DNA from: Bradyrhizobium sp. 132
GTDB lineage: Bacteria > Pseudomonadota > Alphaproteobacteria > Rhizobiales > Xanthobacteraceae
DNA: 64,000 nucleotides
Direction of reading: 5' to 3'
Assembly (NCBI RefSeq): GCF_023074185.1
Contig: NZ_JADPKY010000159.1
Coordinates: 1 to 64,000, forward strand
Shown here: in pieces, positions 26,090 to 34,396 of the stretch
Numbering within the stretch: the first letter of the stretch is position 1
Layout of the letters: every line of letters starts with the position of its first letter
Position numbers and translations under genes: made by a program
The notes under the pieces: model-generated
What the model was told of the DNA's origin: nothing
The model's database searches: none
The model's input: only the letters and a program-made list of their open reading frames with translations

Positions 26090-28660
26090 TCACCCTACCT
26101 TCGTCATCGTCTCCTTCACAGCCGCCACGAGTTGGCTGAGCGTGAAAGGCTTTGGCAGGAAGTCGAACTGCTGGCCTTGGGGCAAGCTCTTCTCGAACGC
26201 GTCCTCGGCATAGCCGGAGACGAAGATGAACTTGATGTCGGGATTCTTCTCGCGCATCGCCTTGAGCAGGGTCGGGCCGTCCATCTCCGGCATCACGACA
26301 TCGGAGACGACGAGATCGATGCCGCCGCTCTGCTCGTCCAGCAACTCCATGGCCTCGACGCCATTCTCGGCCTCGACCACGGTGTAGCCGCGCGAGCGCA
26401 GGCCGCGTGCGTTGAGCGCGCGCAGGCCCTCTTCGTCCTCGACCAGGAGGATGGTGCCCTGCCCGGTGAGATCGGTGCGGGGCTTGGCTTCCGCCGCAAG
26501 CCCGGCCTCCTTCGCCGCACCAACGACCGCCGCGGGCTGCTCGACCTGCTCTTCAGGCTCGGCGTGATGCCGCGGCAGGAAGATGTGGAACGAGGTGCCC
26601 TGCCCCGGCTCGGAGTCCACGTAAATGAAGCCGCCGGTCTGCTTGACGATGCCGTAGACGGTGGAGAGCCCGAGGCCGGTGCCCTTGCCGACTTCCTTGG
26701 TCGAGAAGAACGGCTCGAAGATCTTGTCGCGGATGTCGGCGGGAATGCCGGTGCCGGTGTCGGCAACCTCGATCCGCACATAGTCCGCGGCCGGCATGCC
26801 CTTGTAGGCGAGCCTGGCGGCTTCCTCTGTGGTGACGTTGGCGGTGCGGATGATCAGCTTGCCGCCCTCCGGCATGGCGTCGCGCGCGTTGACCGCGAGA
26901 TTGACGACCACCTGCTCGAACTGGGAGACGTCGACCTTGACCGGCCAGAGATCGCGGCCGTGGATGGTCTCCTGCTTGACCTTCTCGCCGATCAGGCGGC
27001 GCAGCAGCATCGCGAGATCGGAAAGTGCGTCGCCGAGATCGAGCACCTGCGGCCGCAGCGTCTGTCGCCGCGAGAACGCCAGCAACTGCCGCACCAGCGT
27101 GGCGGCGCGCGTCGCGTTCTGCTTGATCTGCATGATATCCTGGAACGACGGATCGGTCGGCTTGTGCGCGTTCAGCAGGAAGTCGTTCGCCATCATGATG
27201 GCGGAGAGCACGTTGTTGAAGTCGTGCGCGATGCCGCCGGCGAGTTGGCCGACCGTCTCCATCTTCTGCGACTGGTTGATCTGGTTCTCCAGCGCGCGCC
27301 GCTCGGTGGTCTCGAGCATGTGCACGATGGCGGCTTCGGCGTCGTTCTCGGCCGCGTCCACCGGCGTAACGAAGAACTGGCCCCAGCGCTCCTTGGTGCC
27401 TTCGAGCGCGACTTCGACCGGCGCGACGTCGGCCTGTCCCTCCGCGGCCTGGTTGATGGCCGCGATCAAAAGGTGCCGGTCGCGCGAACTGACCGCGCGG
27501 AAGATCGACTTGCTGGCGCTGTCGAGCCCCAGCGCCTGCCCGAGCTTGGCGTAGCGCGCATTGGAGCGCACGACGTTGCCGCCGCGGTCCACCGTCGCAA
27601 TCGCCATCGGCGTATGGTCGAAGAAGCGCATGAAGCGCACTTCGGCGGCGCGGTCCGGATCGCTGCGCTCATCGCGGGCACGGCTGATCACCAGCGTGCG
27701 CGACGGCCCCGGCGCACCGTCGGCGCCGAAGGCGAGCTTGTGATAGAGCCGCACCGGCATGGTCTTGCCGGTGCGCATGCGCAAGTCGATGTCGAAGACT
27801 TCGGTCTTCACCTCGCCCGGCACCGCCACGATCGCGGTAAGCAGCGAAGCGCCGTCGCCGGAGACGATGTCGGTGAGCTTCAGCCCGCCCGAGCCGATCT
27901 CGGCGAGGTCGTGGTCGAGCCAGTTCGCCAGCGTCGCGTTGACATAAGCGAGCTCGCCGGCCGGATTGACCGAGAAGAAGCCGCAAGGCGCGTGATCGAG
28001 ATATTCGATCGCGTGCTGGAGTTCCTGGAACACGTCCTCCTGGCGCTCGCGGTCGCGGGTGATGTCGGCAATCGACCACACCGCGTATTTCGTCTCGCGC
28101 TTTCCCGTGCCAAGGGGCCGCACCCGCATGCGCAGCCAGCGGCCCTGGCTGCCGTCCTGGCCGGAGATCCGCACCTCTTCCTGCTGCCGCTTGCCCTCGC
28201 GCGCGGCTTTCAACAGGCGGAACACGGCTTCGGAGACGTCGGGGTTGCCGATGAAGACGCGCTCGACGGGGCGCACCTCCTGCGGGCCGGTGGCGCCGGT
28301 CAGCGTCAGATAGGCGGCGTTGGAATAGACCACATGGCCGCGCGGGTCGGTCACGGCCAGGCCATCGAAGGCGTGGTCGGCGATGCGCCCCATCACGGGG
28401 TCGTCGAGATTGCGATCGACGAAGCGGATGATGCCGGCCGCAAAGGCGAACAGGTTGAACAGGCCGACCATCGCCAGCACGGCGAGGATGCCGAGGATAT
28501 AGGGCTGCGCCTGCGCGCGCCCGAGCGTCATCAGCCCGATGGCGACGGCGACGAGGCCGGCGGCCACCAGCAGCACCAGCGCAATGCTGCCCGAGCGCGG
28601 CGACGGTTCGGGCGCCGCAACGGGCTCGCGTGTGAGGTCGTGGTCGGTCTCAGCAGTCAT
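26090..28660 (-). CDS. cckA: Hybrid histidine kinase CckA
   Basis: An 856-residue bifunctional kinase/phosphatase that heads the CckA-ChpT-CtrA phosphorelay controlling the cell cycle and flagellar genes. Two membrane helices (~25-45, 53-77) are followed by PAS-like domains, a HisKA domain with phospho-acceptor H479 (GGIAHDFNN), an ATPase domain (NLAVNARDAMPEGG, DTGTGIP, GTGLGLSTVYGIV) and a receiver domain with phospho-acceptor D787 (VVSDVVMPEMDG) and K at LPKPFT. Same strand as, and 154 bases downstream of, flhB. CtrA-type boxes occur before several genes of this window, which fits. Confidence 0.95.
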   Translation of the reverse strand: MTAETDHDLTREPVAAPEPSPRSGSIALVLLVAAGLVAVAIGLMTLGRAQAQPYILGILAVLAMVGLFNLFAFAAGIIRFVDRNLDDPVMGRIADHAFDGLAVTDPRGHVVYSNAAYLTLTGATGPQEVRPVERVFIGNPDVSEAVFRLLKAAREGKRQQEEVRISGQDGSQGRWLRMRVRPLGTGKRETKYAVWSIADITRDRERQEDVFQELQHAIEYLDHAPCGFFSVNPAGELAYVNATLANWLDHDLAEIGSGGLKLTDIVSGDGASLLTAIVAVPGEVKTEVFDIDLRMRTGKTMPVRLYHKLAFGADGAPGPSRTLVISRARDERSDPDRAAEVRFMRFFDHTPMAIATVDRGGNVVRSNARYAKLGQALGLDSASKSIFRAVSSRDRHLLIAAINQAAEGQADVAPVEVALEGTKERWGQFFVTPVDAAENDAEAAIVHMLETTERRALENQINQSQKMETVGQLAGGIAHDFNNVLSAIMMANDFLLNAHKPTDPSFQDIMQIKQNATRAATLVRQLLAFSRRQTLRPQVLDLGDALSDLAMLLRRLIGEKVKQETIHGRDLWPVKVDVSQFEQVVVNLAVNARDAMPEGGKLIIRTANVTTEEAARLAYKGMPAADYVRIEVADTGTGIPADIRDKIFEPFFSTKEVGKGTGLGLSTVYGIVKQTGGFIYVDSEPGQGTSFHIFLPRHHAEPEEQVEQPAAVVGAAKEAGLAAEAKPRTDLTGQGTILLVEDEEGLRALNARGLRSRGYTVVEAENGVEAMELLDEQSGGIDLVVSDVVMPEMDGPTLLKAMREKNPDIKFIFVSGYAEDAFEKSLPQGQQFDFLPKPFTLSQLVAAVKETMTKVG

Positions 28661-28814
28661 CTCAAGCTGGCGCAGCCTGTCGGCAGAGAATCAACGCGCT
28701 ACAGGGCGCGTGGGGTCCTCCCTGCCTGAATCGGACCCGCAGGCGCAAGGGCAGCAGGGACGAAAGGTACGCTGATTCCCAGATTACGGCCATGTCCAGT
28801 ACTTTTCAGGGGTT

Positions 28815-29894
28815 TTATTGCCGGCTGGCGCCGAATCCGCTCTTCAGACGCATGACGTAGCCGATGACTTCGGCGACTGCATGGTAGTGCTCGGTCGGGA
28901 TTTCCTGGTCGATCTCGACGGTGGCGTAGAGCGCGCGGGCGAGCGGCACGTTCTCGACGATCGGGATGTCGTGCTCGCGCGCGATCTCCCGGATCTTGAA
29001 AGCGAGGTTGTCGACGCCCTTGGCGACGCAGATCGGCGCCGACATTCCGCGCTCGTAGGACAGCGCGATCGAATAGTGGGTCGGGTTGGTGATGATCACG
29101 GAGGCCTTGGGAACCGCCGCCATCATGCGCTTCTTGGAGCGCTGCTGGCGCAGCTGCCTGAGCTTGCCCTTGATGTGCGGGTCGCCTTCGGACTGCTTGA
29201 ACTCTTCCTTGATCTCCTGGAGCGACATCTTCTGCCGCTGGAACCAGCTGCGATACTGGAAGAAATAGTCGCCGATGGCGATGATCGCGAGCGCCGCGAC
29301 CACCGCGCCGAGCAGATGAATGGTCAGGCTGGTGGTAGCGCCGAGCATGGCGGCCGGATCGAGCCTGACCATCGCCTCCATGCGATGCCGCTCGGGCCAC
29401 AGGATCGCGGTCATGACCGCGCCGAGCACGATCAGTTTGCCCAGGCCCTTGAGGAAGTTCGCAGCCGCTTGCTTGCCGAAGATGCGCTTGAGGCCTTCGG
29501 CGGGCGACAGCTTGCTGAATTTGGGCTTGAGGGATTCGGCCGACCACACCAGGCGGTGCTGCAGCATGTTGCCCGCAATTGCCGCCAGCACCAGCATCAG
29601 CAGCGGCACGCCGACCGCCGCGAGCACCGCGACTTCGATCTGCTGCATCAGGGCGAGCAGAGCCCGGCCGTCGGTCTTGATCATCCAGGAATTGGCAAGC
29701 AGGTTGCGCATCGGCGTCATCAGCCCGCTGCCGACCGAGCCTGAGAAGCTCGATACCACAAGCGTAGCGCCCGCGATCATGAACCAGGTGTTGATCTCCT
29801 GGCTCTTGGCGACGTCACCGCGTTCGAGCGCATCTTCGAGACGTTTTTGCGTCGGGTCTTCTGTTTGACTCTCTGGATCGTTGTCTTCCGCCAT
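28815..29894 (-). CDS. flhB: Flagellar export switch protein FlhB
   Basis: A 359-residue component of the flagellar type III export gate; autocleavage at N270-P271 in the NPTH motif (270-273) switches export from rod/hook to filament subunits. Four membrane helices lie in residues ~35-215; the cytoplasmic tail carries the motif. It begins with the usual acidic ED-PTQKRLEDALERGDVAKSQE. Last gene of the leftward operon flgB-flgC-fliE-fliQ-fliR-flhB, 11 bases after fliR. Confidence 0.97.
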   Translation of the reverse strand: MAEDNDPESQTEDPTQKRLEDALERGDVAKSQEINTWFMIAGATLVVSSFSGSVGSGLMTPMRNLLANSWMIKTDGRALLALMQQIEVAVLAAVGVPLLMLVLAAIAGNMLQHRLVWSAESLKPKFSKLSPAEGLKRIFGKQAAANFLKGLGKLIVLGAVMTAILWPERHRMEAMVRLDPAAMLGATTSLTIHLLGAVVAALAIIAIGDYFFQYRSWFQRQKMSLQEIKEEFKQSEGDPHIKGKLRQLRQQRSKKRMMAAVPKASVIITNPTHYSIALSYERGMSAPICVAKGVDNLAFKIREIAREHDIPIVENVPLARALYATVEIDQEIPTEHYHAVAEVIGYVMRLKSGFGASRQ

Positions 29895-29905
29895 CGATCA
29901 CCCGG

Positions 29906-30676
29906 TCACTTGAGTGGCATCATCTGGTGCATGACACCGATGAAATAGTCGAGATAGGTGCCCATCATCGCCGTGAGCACCACGGCGAGCACCAGGAAAC
30001 CGGCGAAGATCGACAGCGGCACGCCGACGAAATAGACCTGCATCTGCGGCATCAGCCGCGCCAGCACGCCAAGCCCGATGTTGAAGACGAGGCCGAACAC
30101 CAGGAACGGGCCGGAAAGCTGCAAACCCAAGCGGAATGCGGCGGCGAAGGCGCGCGTCGCCAGCGCGGCGACATCGCCGCTCGACACGGTCTCGCCCGGC
30201 GCGAAGATCGCGTAGCTGTCGTTCAGCGCCGCGATCACCAGATGATGGCTGTCGGTGGCGAACAGCAGCGTCACCCCCAATATTGTCAGGAAGTTGCCGA
30301 CCAGCACGCCCTGTTGTCCCTGCGTCGGATCGACCGAGGTGACGAAACCGAGCCCCATCTGCTGCGCGATCACGGCACCGGCAACCTGGAGCGCCGACAA
30401 CGTCACCCGCGCGGTCGCCCCCAGCACGATGCCGATCACGATCTCATGCAGCATCAGGACGAGCAGCGCCGCGATCGATTCCATGTCGACGTGGTAGGCG
30501 CTCCGATGCAGCGGCAGGATGATCAGCGTGAGCAGCAGCGCGATCGACAGCTTGATCCGCGTCGGGATATTGGTCTCGCCCAGGCCCGGCAACAGCATCA
30601 CCATCGCGCCGACCCGGGCGAAGGCGAGCATGAAGGAGGCGGCAAGCGCCGGCAGCAGCGAGACGTCGATGCGCAT
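29906..30676 (-). CDS. fliR: Flagellar export protein FliR
   Basis: A 256-residue membrane protein of the export gate, which together with FliP and FliQ forms the helical core of the channel. FARVGAMVMLLPGLGETNIPTRIKLSIALLLTLI at the start and LVFNIGLGVLARLMPQMQVYFVGVPLSIFAGF near the end are typical. It has six hydrophobic segments. Located between fliQ (17-base gap) and flhB. Confidence 0.96.
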   Translation of the reverse strand: MRIDVSLLPALAASFMLAFARVGAMVMLLPGLGETNIPTRIKLSIALLLTLIILPLHRSAYHVDMESIAALLVLMLHEIVIGIVLGATARVTLSALQVAGAVIAQQMGLGFVTSVDPTQGQQGVLVGNFLTILGVTLLFATDSHHLVIAALNDSYAIFAPGETVSSGDVAALATRAFAAAFRLGLQLSGPFLVFGLVFNIGLGVLARLMPQMQVYFVGVPLSIFAGFLVLAVVLTAMMGTYLDYFIGVMHQMMPLK

Positions 30677-30693
30677 GACCGGCGCATTGTGCC

Positions 30694-30957
30694 TCAGCCG
30701 CCGATGATTCGCGACGATATCCGCAGCATGTGGGAATGCAGTGCGTCGGCCATGAACGGCAGCGCCAGCAGCATTGTGGCAAAGATCGCCAAAATCTTCG
30801 GCACGTAGATCAGCGTCTGCTCCTGGATCTGCGTCAGCGCCTGGAACAGCGACACGACGACGCCGACCACGAGCCCCACGATCATCAGGGGCGACGACAC
30901 GATCACGATGGTCCAGATCGCATCACGCGCGACGTCGAGGGTTTCCGGTCCGGTCAT
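30694..30957 (-). CDS. fliQ: Flagellar export protein FliQ
   Basis: An 87-residue two-helix membrane protein of the export gate (PLMIVGLVVGVVVSLFQALTQIQEQTL and PKILAIFATMLLALPFM). The start at 30957 (MTGPETLDVARDAIW) is supported by AAAGGAAG. It is separated from fliE by 134 bases that hold a dispersed repeat, an unusual interruption of an otherwise tight operon. Confidence 0.96.
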   Translation of the reverse strand: MTGPETLDVARDAIWTIVIVSSPLMIVGLVVGVVVSLFQALTQIQEQTLIYVPKILAIFATMLLALPFMADALHSHMLRISSRIIGG

Positions 30958-31018
30958 TGCCAACTTCCTTTGTTCAAGTCTCATCCCCGCGCCTCGCGGT
31001 GATCGAACGCCCCCTCCC

Positions 31019-31079
31019 CGTCATTGCGAGCGCAGCGAAGCAATCCAGGCTGCCGCCCTGGAAAGATTCGCAATGACGA
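31019..31079. repeat. Dispersed repeat, copy B, inside the flagellar operon
   Basis: A short form: GTCATTGCGAGCGCAGCGAA, GCAATCCAGGCTGCC, then AAAGATTCGCAATGACGAC; the inner part present in copies C and D is missing. It fills the gap between fliE and fliQ, transcribed with them. Confidence 0.85.
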
Positions 31080-31091
31080 CGGAGGTCGAAA

Positions 31092-31400
31092 TCAGATCGG
31101 CATCTTCATGATGTCTTCATAGGCCGCGATCACACGGTCGCGGACGGAGACCAGCGTGGACACCGCGACGTCGGTGTCTGCGACCGCCGTCACCACGTCC
31201 ATCACGTTGGCCTTGCCGGCGGCCATCGCCACCGTCTGCGCATCGGATTTGCGGCCGGACTCCAGGACGCTGCCGACAGTGTCTTTCAGAAGCGAGGCGA
31301 AGGACTGCCCGCTCGGCTCGCTGCCCTTGCCGACGCCGCTGTTCTCCAGCACGCGAGCGAGGTTTGCATAGGCGTTGGCGGCAATTGTCGGTGTTGCCAT
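31092..31400 (-). CDS. fliE: Flagellar hook-basal body protein FliE
   Basis: A 102-residue protein that joins the MS ring to the rod. The conserved C-terminal half reads MDVVTAVADTDVAVSTLVSVRDRVIAAYEDIMKMPI, which is the FliE signature ending MxMPI. The N-terminal region (SFASLLKD..GSVLESGRKSD) matches in length. 16 bases after flgC and before the repeat-containing gap to fliQ. Confidence 0.97.
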   Translation of the reverse strand: MATPTIAANAYANLARVLENSGVGKGSEPSGQSFASLLKDTVGSVLESGRKSDAQTVAMAAGKANVMDVVTAVADTDVAVSTLVSVRDRVIAAYEDIMKMPI

Positions 31401-31416
31401 GGCTCAGATGTCCTGT

Positions 31417-31842
31417 TCAGCTCTTGAGGATGTCGAGGGTGCGCTGGATCATCCGGCGCGTCGCACTGATGATGTTGAGATTGGCCTCGTAGGACCGCTG
31501 CGCGTCGCGCATGTCGGTCATCTCGACCACCGAGTTCACGTTGGGATATTTGACGTTGCCGGTCGCATCCGCCGCCGGATTGTTCGGCTCGTATTTGGTG
31601 CGGAAGTTCGACTGGTCGGGCTTGATCCGGCCGAGGGTGACGACCTGCGCGTCGAGCGTTCGGTCGAGCGCGGAGGAGAAAGTCGGCACCTTGCGCCGGT
31701 AGGGATCGCCGCCGGCACTCTGCGACGTCGAATCCGCGTTCGCGATGTTCTCCGAGATCACCCGCATGCGCCCGGCCTGTGCCCGCAGACCGGAGGTCGC
31801 AATCGCCATCGAGCGGGCAAAGTCGCTGCTGTCATTCGCCAT
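31417..31842 (-). CDS. flgC: Flagellar proximal rod protein FlgC
   Basis: A 141-residue axial protein of the proximal rod. The N-terminal amphipathic segment has SMAIATSGLRAQAGRMRVISENIANADST (rod-family signature) and a C-terminal EMTDMRDAQRSYEANLNIISATRRMIQRTLDIL coiled region. Exported via the flagellar apparatus, no signal peptide. Between flgB (15-base gap) and fliE. Confidence 0.97.
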   Translation of the reverse strand: MANDSSDFARSMAIATSGLRAQAGRMRVISENIANADSTSQSAGGDPYRRKVPTFSSALDRTLDAQVVTLGRIKPDQSNFRTKYEPNNPAADATGNVKYPNVNSVVEMTDMRDAQRSYEANLNIISATRRMIQRTLDILKS

Positions 31843-31857
31843 GATCTACCTCCAGCC

Positions 31858-32262
31858 CTAGCCTTTGCCGATCGCGGTCTTGAGCAGATGCAGGCTCTTC
31901 GAATAGAGCGAGGTCGCGGCCGCATAATCCATCTGGTTGCTGGCGGCCTTCATCATCTCCTCTTCGAGATTGACGGCGTTGCCCGCGGGGCGGGTCTCAA
32001 AACCCGCATTCTTGTTCTGGTCGAATCCGGAGGCCCCGCCTGATGGCGCGATGTGGGAACCGCTGGTGCGGGTGAGCGCCAGGGGGCCCATCGAACCCGT
32101 GACGGCGCCGGCCTTGTCCAGTTTCGGCTCGACCAGGTCGCGTGGCCGGAATTTGGGCGTGTCGGAATTGGAGACGTTCTCGGACAGGACGCGCTGGCGC
32201 TCCTGATGCCATTGCATCTTGGTGCGAAGCGCCGACAGCACCGGGAGATCGTTGATTGACAT
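31858..32262 (-). CDS. flgB: Flagellar proximal rod protein FlgB
   Basis: A 134-residue rod protein. It contains ALRTKMQWHQERQRVLSENVSNSDTPKFRPRDL (rod signature with SN-DTP) and a C-terminal NLEEEMMKAASNQMDYAAATSLYSKSLHLLKTAIGK. AGGAG nine bases before ATG 32262 decides the start. First gene of the flgBC-fliEQR-flhB operon, preceded by a CtrA box (32327-32341). Confidence 0.97.
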   Translation of the reverse strand: MSINDLPVLSALRTKMQWHQERQRVLSENVSNSDTPKFRPRDLVEPKLDKAGAVTGSMGPLALTRTSGSHIAPSGGASGFDQNKNAGFETRPAGNAVNLEEEMMKAASNQMDYAAATSLYSKSLHLLKTAIGKG

Positions 32263-32326
32263 CGTTGCGGCTCCTTCCGCCTCACGGACCAAGTCCGAAG
32301 CTAGGCAGAATTTGCCGCGTGTATGG

Positions 32327-32341
32327 TTAACAGCTGGTTAA
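32327..32341. promoter_or_regulatory. CtrA box before the flgB operon
   Basis: TTAA-CAGCTGG-TTAA, a perfect TTAA-N7-TTAA match, 65-79 bases before the flgB start. It also lies upstream of the divergent fliO (32610). Confidence 0.8.
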
Positions 32342-32609
32342 GGACGTCACGGGCGGATGTCCCCCGCCGGAACACGAATGCGCGCCCCCGTGATTCTACG
32401 CCTTCCAAAACGGCATTAACCCAACCCCTTGGCGGCGCGTGCACAGGCCAAGAAGTCGTTTTGGATCGAGCGATTCATAGGTTATTAAGAGTTGGGGACG
32501 GCAAAACTTGCCGTGGGACGTTAAGAAATCGCAGTTTGGGGCATCGTATGCCGGTGGTTGGCGCATCTGACCACGGGCACGAGAGAAGCGCCATTTGTCG
32601 GGGACAAGT

Positions 32610-33566
32610 ATGCAAGGCAGCCCTATCACCTTCATCGTCGCGTTCATCGTCGTTCTGGCGTTGATCGGCGTCGCTGCATGGCTGGTTCGCCGATTCGCCA
32701 CCAGCCGGCTCGGCGCCAACACCCAGCGCGGCCGCATGCCCCGGCTCGCCGTGATCGATGCCGCCGCGGTCGACGGCCGCCGCCGCCTCGTGCTGGTCCG
32801 GCGTGACAATGTCGAGCATCTGCTAATGATCGGCGGCCCCACCGACATCGTCGTCGAGCCCAACATCGTGCGCGCAGCGCCCGGCCGCGACCAGCTCCCG
32901 CAGCGTCCCAATGCCGCCGAGCCGCCGCGTCTTGCGCCAATGCCTGATACCAGCGGCTGGGCCGACGAAGCACCGCGGCCCGAACTGCTCGATCATCCCG
33001 AACCGCAGATGCCCGAGCCGCCGCCGCGGCCCGCGCGCCCGTCCTTCGCCGACGAAGTGCGCCGGCCCGCTCCCGCCATGGCCGAACGCCGCAACGAGCC
33101 GCCGCGGGGCGGCTTCATGTCCGAGCCGCTCGCGCCGCGCCCCGAGCGCGAGCTGCGTCCCGAACCTATTCCGCCGCGCGTTGCCCGCAACGAACCCCCT
33201 CTGATGCCGCGTCCGCCGCGCCAGAGCGAGCCCGTGAAGGTGCCTCCCGAGCGCGCAGCCGCGCCGCCGCCTCCTCCGCCTGTGCCGCAGGCTCCGCCCG
33301 TTCCGCCGCCGGCGCCCGCTCCTGCGGCGCCATCGAGCGCCGAGCAGAATCTCGCCGAGATGGCGCAGCGGCTCGAAGCTGCGCTGCGCCGCCCTGCCGG
33401 CGAGACGCTTGCCCCTCCGGTCGCGCCGGAGCCCCCGCGTGCGGCCCGCAGCGAACCGCCGGCACCACCGGCCTCACCCGCAAAGCCGGCCCCGGAAAAG
33501 ACCAGCTTTGAAAATCTCGAAGACGAAATGGCCTCGCTGCTTGGCCGTCCAAAGCCGTCTTCGTGA
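32610..33566 (+). CDS. fliO: FliO-like flagellar protein with long proline-rich tail
   Basis: A 318-residue protein. The N-terminal ~90 residues are FliO-like: a membrane helix (TFIVAFIVVLALIGVAAWLV), then RLAVIDAAAVDGRRRLVLVRRDNVEHLLMIGGPTDIVVEPNI. The remaining ~225 residues are mostly Pro, Ala, Arg and Glu and look disordered, ending in a short conserved FENLEDEMASLLGRPK. FliO helps assemble the FliP ring. The start at ATG 32610 (GGGGA upstream) is preferred to TTG 32595. Overlaps fliP by four bases (GTGA). Confidence 0.88.
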   Translation: MQGSPITFIVAFIVVLALIGVAAWLVRRFATSRLGANTQRGRMPRLAVIDAAAVDGRRRLVLVRRDNVEHLLMIGGPTDIVVEPNIVRAAPGRDQLPQRPNAAEPPRLAPMPDTSGWADEAPRPELLDHPEPQMPEPPPRPARPSFADEVRRPAPAMAERRNEPPRGGFMSEPLAPRPERELRPEPIPPRVARNEPPLMPRPPRQSEPVKVPPERAAAPPPPPPVPQAPPVPPPAPAPAAPSSAEQNLAEMAQRLEAALRRPAGETLAPPVAPEPPRAARSEPPAPPASPAKPAPEKTSFENLEDEMASLLGRPKPSS

Positions 33567-34321
33567 GGCTGCCGGCCCTCCCGCGTAGAGTTTTTTTTCT
33601 TTCTATCCTGATCGGCGCGGCATCGCTCGCGATGCCGGCGCATGCGCAGGACATCAGCATTAATCTCGGCGGCAGTCCGGGCGGCGGCGGCGTCACCGAG
33701 CGTGCGATTCAGCTGATCGCGCTGCTGACGGTGCTGTCGATCGCACCGTCGATCCTGATCATGATGACGTCGTTCACGCGCATCGTGGTCGTGCTGTCGC
33801 TGCTGCGCACCGCGATGGGCACGGCGACCGCTCCGCCGAACTCGGTGATCATCGCGCTGGCGATGTTCCTTACCTTCTTCGTGATGGGACCGGTGTTGCA
33901 GAAATCCTACGACGAGGGCATCCGCCCGCTCGTCGCGAATCAGCTCAGCGTCGAGGACGCGCTTCAGCGCGCCTCCGTCCCCCTGCGCGGCTTCATGCAG
34001 AAGAACGTACGCGAGAAGGACCTCAAGCTGTTCCTGGATCTCTCCGGCGAGCCGCCACCCGCCACCCCCGACGAACTCGGCTTACGCATCCTGGTCCCCG
34101 CCTTCATGATCTCCGAGCTAAAGCGCGCCTTCGAGATCGGATTCCTGCTGTTCCTCCCCTTCCTGATCATCGACCTCGTCGTCGCCTCGGTACTGATGTC
34201 GATGGGCATGATGATGCTGCCGCCGGCAACCATCTCGCTGCCGTTCAAGCTGATCTTCTTCGTGCTGGTCGACGGCTGGTCGCTGGTAGCGGGAAGCCTT
34301 GTGCAGAGCTACGGGGGGTAA
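33563..34321 (+). CDS. fliP: Flagellar export protein FliP
   Basis: A 252-residue export-gate protein with a cleavable signal peptide (ending PAHA-QDISINLG) and four helices. TVLSIAPSILIMMTSFTRIVVVLSLLR and FMISELKRAFEIGFLLFLPFLIIDLVVASVLMSMGMMMLPP are hallmark segments. GTG start, overlapping the end of fliO. Last gene of the pair; the next gene is convergent. Confidence 0.97.
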   Translation: MRLPALPRRVFFLSILIGAASLAMPAHAQDISINLGGSPGGGGVTERAIQLIALLTVLSIAPSILIMMTSFTRIVVVLSLLRTAMGTATAPPNSVIIALAMFLTFFVMGPVLQKSYDEGIRPLVANQLSVEDALQRASVPLRGFMQKNVREKDLKLFLDLSGEPPPATPDELGLRILVPAFMISELKRAFEIGFLLFLPFLIIDLVVASVLMSMGMMMLPPATISLPFKLIFFVLVDGWSLVAGSLVQSYGG

Positions 34322-34396
34322 TCTCCACCGCTGTCATGCCCGCGAAGGTTGCCGCCTCGCGCGGCAGCTGTCGAGAGGCGAGAGGTAGCAGGACTC

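Noticed and set aside
25982..28729. A 915-codon open frame on the + strand opposite cckA
   Set aside because: High-GC mirror frame; composition is Arg/Leu/His-rich without domains, while cckA on the other strand is unmistakable. The same holds for the long + frames opposite the TPR gene (34349-37288) and flagellins (55429-57132, 59863-62142).
32595..32609. TTG start five codons upstream for fliO
   Set aside because: The ATG at 32610 has GGGGA at good distance and directly precedes the membrane helix.
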